A model generated the notes under the pieces. It was not told the origin of the DNA and searched no databases. It saw only the letters and a program-made list of their open reading frames with translations. A program made the position numbers and the translations under genes. A DNA stretch of 64,000 bases from Sipunculus nudus (taxonomy: Eukaryota > Annelida > Sipuncula > Golfingiida > Sipunculidae): contig CM049312.1 of the NCBI GenBank assembly GCA_026874595.1, positions 23,739,956-23,803,955 of the forward strand. The letters are read 5' to 3'. This document shows positions 46,240 through 56,653 of the stretch, one piece after another. Numbering within the stretch: position 1 is the first letter of the stretch; every line of letters starts with the position of its first letter.

Positions 46240-46439
46240 AAGCCACGACCTCTTTATATAGACTGATAATACCAATCATTGGAGGATATATGATCACAAG
46301 ACACCAGATGAGCACTTCGAGTATCGTTCGTATGATCTTCATTCTTGCAGTTATATACGGCTGTGATTGGCGTGCTGATGTCCTTTAACGGCGAGCAGGT
46401 GGCTCTCGGAGGAGCTACGTACATCCACGGGGAAAACAG
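46240..46439 (+). pseudogene. Copy F TM8-TM9 exon
   Basis: EATTSLYRLIIPIIGGYMIT, then SIVRMIFILAV. A 2-nt deletion shifts the frame; after it CEQ-like GEQVALGGATYIHGEN is readable in the other frame. Followed by GCCAGT. Confidence 0.8.
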
Positions 46440-46726
46440 GCCAGTTTTTCTATTAATAAAGTGCTTGATTCCTCAGGGCTGGGTGAAAGCACAAACACTG
46501 TTTGAAGGTACACGAGGGTGTTTATACGGGATGTGTAGCTTTTTAACTTCGTCAAAACATCGGCAGATTATAATGTAAAAACATTCTGTAATAATTTATC
46601 GAAAAGGAACTTACCGCAGTAAATGTACTACAGGAGTAGTGTATTTTTATAGGGGTAATTACTCCATGATGGTAGATGGATGAAATCCCTGAAACGTGCT
46701 TTCCCCGCACATTAATTTCATATGGT

Positions 46727-46745
46727 GGGGGGGGGGGGGGGGGGG
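46727..46745 (+). repeat. Poly-G tract (19 bp)
   Basis: Uninterrupted G run in the copy F intron; it produces a poly-Gly/poly-Pro pair of spurious ORFs on the two strands. Confidence 0.95.
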
Positions 46746-47929
46746 TAGGGGGTCTCCTGTTCGTCAATAAGATTTCTGAATTTTATGAAATGTCAGTGCA
46801 ATGTTCAGTGCGAAAGCAGGATAAAAACAAAGTCGCAGAGAAATACTGTTTGGTATTCATGGAGTAGGTACGGTCAATGACTATGGTCAGCTAGGTCCTC
46901 CTCAGTAATGAGCGTAACACAGTATCACCAACATCTTCTTAAGGATGAATACAATACCACCTGGATGTAAAATGATCAACCACTGGCACACTTTTCACTT
47001 TATCAAAGTATGCCCACCTGACACCTGTCAACATGATCCGTGCAATGAAAATTGCTGAGTTCTTGACAAGCCATTAGGTGTAATGAATTTAAAGATCGTA
47101 CGCCACGCAAAAACCGACCAGAAACTGTCAGTGCTTCCTTAACATAGCAGAATGATAGACATGTTACACCTGGCTCAGCTATATATCATGTAAGAAGAAT
47201 AATTACATATCATCATACACGATCACCATCTGTGCGACCGCTAAGAAAGTGTTTGGTCCTAAAACAAGAACATATCTAAACTGGTTTGACTGAAACAGGG
47301 AGACGGTACAAGCAGACTCATGATCAGCCTTCACGGGAAAAAAAACACATATATCCAGTGAATTTTACTTCATAACTTAACCACGAGACATGTAGGAGCA
47401 GGACAAGCCTTAGGAAGTCCAAGGTAATTTTGGCCATGATGAAACTTTTAATATGGATAACAAACTCTGATCAAAGACCTCACGGAGCCAATGCAACGCT
47501 TGACATGTCAACAGACTGCTCTACTGATCCTTGTCGGAGGTTACATCTCTGAACAAGGTATTCAAACAACCAGTGTGGGAAGAGCTTGACGTGCCACTTA
47601 CCATCGCGGATCCCAGAAACGTCAACTTTCTGACAACACCGAGAACACCGCGAAAGGATTGCACACTTTTTAGAAGTACAAGGCAGCAGGTACGAACCGC
47701 CATGGGACGTATAATCATGTCGAGACAAGCATCAGAGAATAGGAAAAAAAAAGTCGCGCCACTTCCTTGATATCTTGAGTGTACCCTGCACAAGCAAGCA
47801 CGGAAACTTGCCTGGGCATCTTAATGCTCTCCATTGGGGGAAAGATCCCTTTTTCGTGTAAACAGCTCATTGTTATCTCCTAGCAGAATTTCCCAAACTT
47901 AGCCGAGACAACACGTGACTGTAGACCAG
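46746..47929 (+). other. Copy F intron, unassigned
   Basis: No SLCO exon here. Small ORFs on both strands at 47480-47793 overlap one another and match nothing I recognise. RTPRKNRPETVSAS and SVRPLRKC around 47100-47250 faintly recall Tc1-type transposase N-termini but are too weak to call. Confidence 0.35.
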
Positions 47930-48300
47930 GGTGAAAGTGTAAAACACAATTATCTTCCTTTTTCACATTGATGGATAGAAGCACATTACACCAAAATACT
48001 ACTATAAACTGGAAAAGTCCACATACGAGCTCCTCACTCCATATCAGGAATACAATTGAAGGATCGTATGTCAAATCTGGACGTCTTTGACATTCATCGG
48101 CCAGCATCGAATCCATTTTCATCAATGTCTAACTCCGGCGGTAAGGAGAACTATTGTGTGACAAAAAACACCAGGTTGAACAATAACATGCCAGTCAATA
48201 TACTTCTAAGATCTGACAGAAGAAGGTGGAGGCACGTGCCGGAGAAAGAAGACATTTGCGGGTCGTGGTCTTGCAATCATCTGCTTAATTTAAGAAACAT
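47930..48300 (+). mobile_element. Old LINE reverse-transcriptase C-terminal remnant, copy F
   Basis: Contains LKDRMSNLDVFDIHRPAS with SIESIFIN in an overlapping frame, a close match to the LINE tail pattern DRVTN-DVLD...SIESI, and a later RRWRHVPEKED resembling LRW-GHV-R-ED. It sits immediately upstream of the Kazal exon and is homologous to 36200-36580. Confidence 0.5.
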
Positions 48301-48479
48301 GGCGACAAAGAATCCTCACATCACAGAAATCATGTTCCAGAACTGTTGGTGTGACCTGCCTGTGTAATTTATCAAACGTATTATCTGTTTGCATTAGGTC
48401 TGTTGATGTGTTTATTAACAAACTAGAACAGGCCCTACGTGTGTTCTATAATTCTTTGCGTTACCTGTCGAACTTTTTT

Positions 48480-48738
48480 GGATTGTGGATGTGACCTGTC
48501 GGCGTTTTAGCCAGTGTGTGATGCTAATGGCCAGAATTATTTTACCCCTTGCCATGCCAGTTGTAATAGCCGTGTAGGTGGGAACCTGACAGAATGTTCT
48601 TATATATCTGGAGGTACCACCCGCCCTGGCCTCTATCAATCCAAATGTGACTTTTTGATTCCGTATGGAATATTCCATAGCGTTAATTCCAGCTTTCAGG
48701 GCCATTATGTACGTGTCCAGGAATATTGCAGTTTTAAG
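48480..48738 (+). pseudogene. Copy F Kazal/TM10 exon
   Basis: CGCDLSAF, TAG, then PVCDANGQNYFTPCHASC and an intact cysteine pattern to PGLYQSKCDFLIPYG; TM10 is then frameshifted. No convincing acceptor at the start; donor GTAAGA at 48739. Confidence 0.82.
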
Positions 48739-48949
48739 GTAAGATGCATAACTACAGATGCATGAAAAATCACACGAGGTTCAAATCTTCGCAAAACAGT
48801 TTAGAAACTTGGAGAGCCTTTGAGTCAAAATCAGTTACAGTAAAAGAAAATTATTGGGTAGTTTCGTCTCATCTGAGAATCCGATGATGTAGATGTTATG
48901 GTAGAAAACATTTACCATGATTTACCATGTTATGTTTCCTACATTTGAG

Positions 48950-49012
48950 GGTTTCTACAGCGGTAGTGAAGTCTTTTGCAATGGGACTGAACAGTTTTTG
49001 GTACAATGCACT
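48950..49012 (+). pseudogene. Copy F TM11 exon
   Basis: VSTAVVKSFAMGLNSFWYNA. The frame is open, but the acceptor is TTTGAG and the donor GTATGT has become GTTGCG. Confidence 0.7.
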
Positions 49013-49159
49013 GGTTGCGTTCTTTCTTTTATTCTACTGCACTCTTCGCCCTGCTCATATCATATTTTTTACGCTGATATTCGAATTGCCAAAACGGGCA
49101 CGCTTACGGGGCAGCGATGATATAATGTTGTACAGGTCTTTTTGTTGTTGTTTTTGAGG

Positions 49160-50580
49160 AATCTTTGCACTAGATTACCAGGTACACTGAAATAATGCAA
49201 ACTGCAGCTAATAACGTTGATTTATCAAATAAATAAAGTACTGCCTCTTCTGCCAAGTTCCAAGAGGCATACATAAAAGACATGCAGTGTTCCTTTCATT
49301 TAGCTTGCTAGGTCAATATCCACTTTTCCTAACTGAAACGCCTCGCGAGATAGACTGAGTGCAGCTATATTTACGGAACGGAAACCGATAAGTTCAGCCT
49401 TCACTAGAGCTTGTAGTAGGAACTTTCGCATCGTTTGCATCTGTTTAGTGTAACATATGCCTCAGCCAATAAATTAACTATGCCCAAAAAAACAACGCAT
49501 TATAACCAAATTGGCGTAGATAACTTTATTTATGACGGGCTTCCATTATATATGGTACTAAGACACAAGTCTGTATCCTGATATATGTACATAGGTTATG
49601 AAAAATCTGAGCTGATGCAATGGTGGCGCCTGGTCTATTTAAAGATTTTTTCATGATAATCTTTTTCTTTCTTTCAAGGAGTAGCTATAGACATTATGAA
49701 ATTTTATAGCATTCTCTATTAAATTGTTGTTTGGATTTCTAGTTTTCTCTGACCAGGCCTTAGTACGTTTTCGTCTTGAATCATCTGTGAATTCATCATG
49801 ATATTTTCGCCTTATAAAAAATCAATAGGAAATGAAAACCGCTATATGGTTGTTCCCGCTTTCACGAATTGGTGTACCGATTCGTCACGAACCGGTTAAG
49901 AAGAGTCCCACTTCAAGGAATTAGGCAACCGCTACGGATTGTATTTTGTTTAGCAAAAGAGGAAGTGCAAGAGGAGGAATGTTTGCATTCTCCCTAACGC
50001 TAGATCTCTGTCCTTTCTCTCTCGAATTTGGGCTATTATATAAGGAGTTCAATATGCACTCATATATAGGCTACATATTGTGCCAGTGAATTGACGTGAA
50101 CAGTACAAAAGTCCGACTTTGAATGATGCATACCTCTGCAACTCATAAGTTATCGCGGAGTCCTGCGTTATGAAGCGTTGTAATTTCCTTTGGCGTTCGT
50201 AGCAGAATCGCAATGGTTCCTTTTAATTCATAGTAACTAGTAGCTACAACGAGACAAAGTACAGATTTCGATAGAGGTTCGCACTGCTTCATAACTGATT
50301 CGAAGCAACATCGAAGCACTTCCTAATCATGTCATAAGGGCTGCATTGCGTAACCCTCAATAAATTTCCTGACCGGATCATTGTTATATACAATTAATAC
50401 GCAATTTGCCTAATATGCGCTTTTAAGTCATATGAAGAACCAACAAACGTCCGCTACAAACAACACAGGCATTGGCAACGGAAAAGGTTGTTTGGCACTG
50501 GAAATTCCTTAGACCAGCTACAAATCAGAAAGCACTATTAGAATTCGCGTAAAAAGGTAACGTTCATGATGCTACACTAC
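49160..50580 (+). other. Copy F last intron, non-coding part
   Basis: About 1.4 kb without an SLCO exon or another recognisable gene; base composition is slightly less AT-rich than the surroundings. Confidence 0.4.
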
Positions 50581-50586
50581 CGTTAG

Positions 50587-51300
50587 TTACAGAGTGAGTG
50601 TTAATAGGAGGGTTGACAGGGTAACGCCTGCATAAAAAGGACCAGCTATAACGTAAGAGTTCCGGATGTTATAAATGGTGCTGGTGAGGTGGATAAAGAG
50701 GGGAAATTCTAGATTCCCTTTGTACATGGACACTGTGGTCGACTGATGGGGGAGCTGAATGCTGATGACGTTGCTGATTTCCACTGCTGCATGCAAATTG
50801 GCCCAGCGAGCTTTAGAGATGTATCCTTTTGATCGGAAAGCTTTGGAGACAGATTAGATAAAATGCTCATTCACTCTACGCTGTTTGGCTAGTTGTCAAC
50901 AGTTATTTAGTGGTCATTCTGGTTTTTGCCTACACCATCTCAACCTGAATGATTACCCTAAAGTGCTAGGATTTGCACAACCTCCTCTTTCCCTGTTCAT
51001 GAACTTATACTACACCTCTGTCCCTCCCTGCTGTTGCGAGACCTATGTCAGTACCTTCAGCTGTACCCTGGCTTTACCAAACGTCTTCTTTTTTGGTGAC
51101 ATAGATGGCTTGAACTATGGCTTTGGAAAGTTCAATGAAGTATCCAGAAGCACCCCTCCCCAAATAATGTCCCATTCGTGACGAATTTGTAGCTGTGCCA
51201 ATGGTAACGAGTAATTTCCTCTATCACGTACAAGTTGGCTTGGTCCAGTAACTCGTGCGAGCCATGCTTGTATTCGTGCGGTCAGAAATTCTACAAACAT
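50587..51300 (-). pseudogene. Unrecognised decayed coding block on minus strand
   Basis: Two protein-like stretches in the same orientation. 51115-51300 reads FVEFLTARIQAWLARVTGPS and then LPLAQLQIRHEWDIIWGGVL. 50587 to about 50848 reads KARWANLHAAVEISNVISIQ, followed by YKGNLEFPLFIHLTSTIYNI and a hydrophobic end. The stretch between them has several stops. Composition and amphipathic pattern look like former coding sequence rather than noise. The family is unknown to me; it may be a transposon-borne gene or host gene fragment inserted in the copy F intron. It has no counterpart in the other copies. Confidence 0.3.
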
Positions 51301-51971
51301 GCGGAGTCAAAACGGAAAATTTCTCGCTCATGTAAGGCGTTGTGAGAAAGTGTACTGAAACAGCTAACGATTGGTCTGGTTTATATAAAATGACAGCGTA
51401 CGTACTTGTTGACCATTAGGCTTTGTCAGAAATAAAGAAAATAACGAAAACTTCCACATGAAGTTTTACAATGCATTCTTCGCTGAGGATGTAAGAGTCT
51501 CAGCCAGTAAGCTGGTTTAGACTCTCAAATTTCATACGGCCGAAATGGCGCTAGGAATTGGAACATTCCTTCCGGCTTTTGCGACTCTTGACCTGGATCC
51601 ACGACTTGATGGAGGGGATTGTCAAAGAAAAGATGTTTCAGCCAGTTTTTGTATACCATGACAGAGACGAGACCCCAACTCGTTATTTGACTGTAAATTG
51701 TGTACGAAATGTCAAATCGTGACCACGACTTTTGAGCTAGTAGTAATTGGCCTTTTTGTTTTCAATCTCTTAGTCTCTACATCGTACTCGAGCTTACTGG
51801 CATGAAAAGGTTGGAGAATTCTGTTGAACAATCCTGAAGTAGTCTTCATCCATTTCCATCAGTGGGAACTAGGGTTATTAGAGTCCATGATCATAATTAA
51901 ATTGGAATGGTTTATGATCTAAACCAGGTGAATACTTTGTGTCTAATTCCTCTTTTTCCTGTCACTACCAG

Positions 51972-52163
51972 GCTACCTGGCGCTTGTCGTTTATGGGAAA
52001 CTCATCGACAACAGCTGCTTGTTTTGGCAGGAATGGATCCTGTGGTTCCTGCAGCCTGTACAACACCGACAGCTTTCGCCATCTCATACATGGAGTTGCC
52101 ACTGGGCTGTCCGGACTGGTGGCCGTTTTGTTTTTTAATCGGATGGAGGATAACGGTAAATGA
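51972..52163 (+). pseudogene. Copy F terminal exon
   Basis: After CACTACCAG: GYLALVVYGKLIDNSCLFWQ, then a deletion and frame change. The rest reads SCGSCSLYNTDSFRHLIHGV in another frame, with TM12 partly preserved and an early stop. The copy-type 3' flank follows to about 52500. Confidence 0.8.
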
Positions 52164-52615
52164 CAGGCGAGCTGTAAACAAAAATGAAAGTGGAGAGTGA
52201 ACGGAGACTTTTCAATGAAACCAAGGGTAGCTGCAAGATTTGAAAAGTCAGTCACAACGCGTCAAAAACAGTGCCTGCTGAATGGCAAGGGTATCCAGGA
52301 TCGGGTTGTTTAAATATATGGCGGGGGTGAAAAAGGCCTAAGAACTGTCAGAGTAAAAATATCCGAAGAATTGTACAATCATACAATAAATTGTATATAC
52401 ATGATCTGTGCTCAAATGTCGGTCTGTTTATTTTCATGACAATTTGACATTTTTTGGACGACTTTGTTAATTCCACTTGGGAAATCCTTAGAGGTTAAAA
52501 TACAATGTAGACAGCTTCTTAACCTTTCCTAATACCATCAATATTTAATAAGGTTATACGGAAAAAGAGTTCTAATTTTGTTTTATCAGTTAATTCATTC
52601 TTTGGTTTGCTTATA

Positions 52616-52631
52616 GGGGGGGGGGGGGGGG
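52616..52631 (+). repeat. Poly-G tract (16 bp)
   Basis: Uninterrupted G run in the 3' flank of copy F. Confidence 0.95.
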
Positions 52632-55600
52632 CTCATGAGAGGAATCAGATATTGAAAGTACTTCTCAATTTTAGCATTTGACTGTTAGGTCTTTGTTTAA
52701 AGGGGAAAAAAGAAATACTATACTGAAACTAATGTGTGGTAAAATAACTCTAGCATGTGACCATATTATTCATATTTGCATTTTTTTGTAACGTTATCTT
52801 TGTCACGACCATGACATAAGGTATATTTTTGATAAGCATGTCAGTTAATTACTGTCGTGGGAGTAAATGTAGTCATTCTGCTGAAAATTAGGGTTAGATT
52901 ATTGTTGTTATGATACTTTTGACCCGATGGTGTGTTCATAATAATATCTTTGAAGTGACAACTCCAATATTAATAAATATGAACAGATAAAAGAATTTGT
53001 TACAAATACGTAAAACAAGGGACCCATGGGTCACTGTGCTCAGCTGAAGTTGACCTTGACGGTAAAAATAAAAAATATGAAATAGAGAGAATTGTTTCAA
53101 ATAATATTTTGTGACCTGTCCAAGTGTTTCCCCAATTTTAAAACTGGAGCGTGTGAGCAGTATGTGAACATAAGATCTACACTGTTACCGTGATCATTTT
53201 TTGGCTTTTAGATAAATTGTTGAGAGTTCAGCAGTTTACACACTCGTTCATCTGTGGGGGAATGATGGGAATAACCACAATTCTGTATATCATATTTAAA
53301 AATGGAAAGACTGGTAGACAAGCATAGCTGATCACTTTATCTCTAATTCTGCTGAGACAGGACAATAATATATGACGGTTCAATTAGATCTTAATCAATT
53401 TATACATACTGACTGGTTTGTTATATTCTAAGTTGTAAAAATTATAAAAAAAAAATTGATTTCTTTAAAAATGCTACATTACAACAACATGGCATCTTAT
53501 GGATTACTCCTTGAATTACCTTTTCAAGAAAAGCTTTTGACATTGGAACAGCATTACAATTAATGAAATACAGTACAAACACTAACAAATACTGCATAAC
53601 ACTTGGTCCGTAGATATGAGAATGACTGTACACCTGTGACAGCAGGGGATCTCCCAAAGTGACCCATTACAAATCAGGAACCCTGGCAAGGCCTACCTCC
53701 ATGCTGAGTGACCAGAAGTGGCCTGCCTGCATCTTGACAATGCAAGGGAATACACGAGCCTCCAAAAAGCAATTCAATCAATAGCCGAATTTTGTAAGCT
53801 TTTATTTTCAAATTTCATATTTTAACAGATTAAATCTTATGTGTACGTACCGTGAACATTAAATCTACAATGCTTGCAGAAAAAAAAACATGCGAAGGTC
53901 AAACCCCGCAAAATTGAAGGTGCTGATTTTATTTCATACTAAAAATCATGAACAGTGGTCCAATTTAATTTTAGGTATACAATTAGATCTTGATTAAACA
54001 AAGCCATATACAAGGTAAAAAAAAGCCTCTTGCTAAAAAATTATCATATAAGTGAGTAAACACCTTTTTTAAGACAAAGTGCATTAGTTTCAGGCCCATG
54101 ACTTCTAGAAATTACACTTAACGGACTTAACTTCCAGCTTGTTCATAAAAAATATTTAGGAGAATATCTAAGGTTAATATAAAGAACACAAATAAATGAA
54201 TTTTAGGCAGGCCTGAAGTGTGATAATAGGTTTTTAATGGAAAATTGAGGTTTTCCTTAATTTTGCAATGGGACAAAGTCGCGGTGACCCAGTTTCTAGT
54301 TTCATAGGAGATTTTGGGGACATCTAACAGTATGCCAAACTTAGGATTTGTAGGTCTTACGGTTTCAAAATGAGCCAGTCTGACAGATAGACGGACAGCC
54401 AGACTGATGGACAGACAATGGACCATAACTATAGCTCAGATGACTTATCATCAGCTAAAAAAACTTATATTCATACCAATTAACATTATTCAGTATCAGC
54501 ATAATCTTTAAAGAACAAACAAAATCTGGGCCTGGAAAATAAAATAATCACAGACAGGTTCCCATAAAAATTGGACCTTGATCAGTTCATGGCTGAGCCA
54601 TACTAAAGCACTTTCCATGGACAGTGAGACACTGGAAAAAGAAACCACGCTCATTTAAAAAAAAAGTTTTACTAACACAGTTGAATTGTCCCAAAGGCAT
54701 CGTCATCACCACTCATCAAATCACACATATGAGTACAAGAAATATCCAGCCTGTTATGGAGCAGTTCATGGTCAATCTCTGTTTTGAGTACACCATTAAA
54801 GCTGTCATTTCTTGATGCCTCTTTCCATCCATAGACAAGGAAATATCACAAACATTCACATATACAAGACATGGTATCAATGTCTTACTAGAGTGTACAC
54901 TGAAGGGTATAAAGATATATAACTGATTTTAGATCTTTCTATAATTAGCAGTACTGTGATACCTTTTTGATGATATCTGATGTAATACCTGTAATGTCAT
55001 CTGCAATCATGGCTGGCCCTAATATAAAATCAGATATGTAAAGAAATTTGAGAGTATTCAACATACAATATTCAAAATCTGTCATTTAGAAATCTCACCA
55101 AAGTCTGATGAAGAAACATATCATGACATCATAAGGGAGATCTGGATGTGTCGATTAAAATGCCAAATATCTTAATCTCAGCTGAGTTTGGGGTTTAACT
55201 ACATCACAATAACACCCTTTTCCCAAAGTGCATCATATGAATCTCTATTATGAATTGGTGCACTAGTATCTGCTTGATAGTTTGCTTGAATTTCATCAAA
55301 TTAGTTTTTCTAGATAATTAATACTTTCAAAGGATCTCTAACTGTTTTGTAATCACAACCTTTAACACAAATGTGGATACAACAACCATAATTGAAAGTA
55401 TTAGAAGAACCTGGAAATGTCACCTGTAATGACCGGGATCTAATTTCTTGATTAGTGAAATCAAGTGGTGAGCGTAAACCCATCCTATTGTTTCACAGGA
55501 TATATCCGTTGTAAAGTTATCACGTTAAGTCAGGGGTGACAAACAACCATAATTGAAAGTATAAGAAGAAAGGTCAAAATGAGGTCATGACCCCTACAGG

Positions 55601-56255
55601 TCAAATATAGAATATCACAGCAGGACAACATGCAAGTCACAAGCTGTTAAAAAAATATTTTCATGAGGATCAAAATGTTGAAGTCCTTGACAGTCTAAAC
55701 TAAAATGAAAACTACACATCTCACTCCCAAACCCTACTGCTCTTCACAAGATACCTCACTATCAGCTTCTTGTAATGATGGGGTAACTTTAAATAATGTT
55801 ATTTTTAAAGATGTATGTAGCTTTCAATAGGGATATAAAAGGTAAAAGGTATATAAATATTGTGGTTGAGCAGTACTTCTTACCCTTTTTAAAATGGGTA
55901 AACTATATTTTTGCAGGGGCAGGTCCAAGTAGGGGGAAGGGGGTTAGGGTGGCACACTTGCCTCCAGGAGCTGTGGAGCCTTTAGTCCAGCATTAGTTAA
56001 TTGTGGAAATGGTAATCCTCCCCCCCCCCCCCAACTCCCCTTCAGCCCCCATCAAATCTTGGAAATGCCCCTGATTTGATGATTAATAATAAAAATAACA
56101 TGTCTGAATAAGGCAAGGGAATATTCTCTCCCAATTTGATACTGTTATTATTTGGTGTGTTTTAATGGGATAGTTTACTCTGCAAATTAAGGATACATAA
56201 TAACAACTATATCTTGAACATTATAAAACGTCACTGGAACATATGAAAATTATTG
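52632..56255. other. Intergenic repeat-rich region between SLCO cluster and SHPK
   Basis: No gene is recognised. 54340-54450 is an inverted version of the TAGCTCAG/GTCCGTCTGTCT-type repeat edge that begins the 155-bp array in copy C. 54520-54690 is related to 38640-38800. 53020-53060 and 58350-58400 share a GACCCA-GGTCA-TGCTCAGCTGA motif. A C run lies at 56020-56032. ORFs at 53442, 54127, 54624 and 55796 lie in such repeats and carry no domain. Confidence 0.5.
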
Positions 56256-56653
56256 TCAAAGCATTGCTAATGCTGCCCCCACTGCAGCATCTGCAGAACT
56301 ACCCTCGCTGAGAACTAGGGGAAGCTTATACTGATTTTTTATCTGTTCACAAAGGACACAATTCCTCAACAGGGCTGTTCCGCTTCCTATAATGCGTCTA
56401 ATTCCGGCGGCATGAAGGCAGTCCTGAGACATCATACTGTGTAGATTTGATATAATACCTTTGCATAGAGAATAAAACACACTGCCCACAGATATATTTG
56501 CCGGCGTAATGTTAGTCACTGAAGCCCTCTGCTCTGGAGAGTGTCTCTCCCCAAACAGAACTGGCACAATGGTGAGATCAACGCAGTTGTCGCCCACATC
56601 CTCGGCCAGAGCCTGAAGCTTACTCCATATGTCAGACTCTGGAACACCAAGAC
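56256..56653 (-). CDS. SHPK: Sedoheptulokinase, last coding exon
   Basis: Minus-strand exon entered in phase 1 after ACTTTCAG (56660-56654) and ending in TGA at 56258-56256. Sedoheptulokinase is a cytosolic FGGY-family kinase that phosphorylates sedoheptulose to sedoheptulose 7-phosphate, feeding the pentose phosphate pathway. The exon encodes GLGVPESDIWSKLQALAED, then LTIVPVLFGERHSPEQRASV, a helix with GIISNLHSMM, the nucleotide-site motif IIGSGTALLRN and a C-terminal SSADAAVGAALAML. It fits the C-terminal ATP-binding lobe of SHPK over its whole length without gaps. The junction with the exon at 61644-61447 is HDFG-LGVPES. No break is seen. Confidence 0.9.

Larger units (their letters stand above)
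43640..52200 (+). pseudogene. SLCO/OATP copy F, complete set of exon positions, disabled
   Basis: Exon remnants: N-terminal 43642-44230; exon 2 44404-44489; signature 44913-45098; TM7 45435-45598; TM8-9 46240-46439; Kazal about 48480-48738; TM11 48950-49012; terminal 51972-52163. Disabling changes include a TAA in the N-terminal exon (VRML then stop), a 1-nt deletion in exon 2, TGA in TM7, a 2-nt deletion in TM8-9, TAG in the Kazal exon, loss of the TM11 donor and a deletion in the terminal exon. It is more diverged from A than D is, so an older copy. The GCCAGT junction after the TM8-9 exon is shared with A and D. Confidence 0.86.

Noticed and set aside
46552-46867. Poly-Pro and poly-Gly ORFs
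   Set aside because: Produced by the 19-bp G run; no homology on either side.
47090-47430. Possible Tc1/mariner transposase remnant
   Set aside because: Only a few residues (RTPRKNRPE, SVRPLRK) resemble the family; no catalytic DDE context or terminal inverted repeats could be identified.
47480-47793. Mutually overlapping ORFs of 79-90 codons on both strands
   Set aside because: No recognisable domain, none favoured over the others, no splice context; likely chance in less AT-rich sequence.
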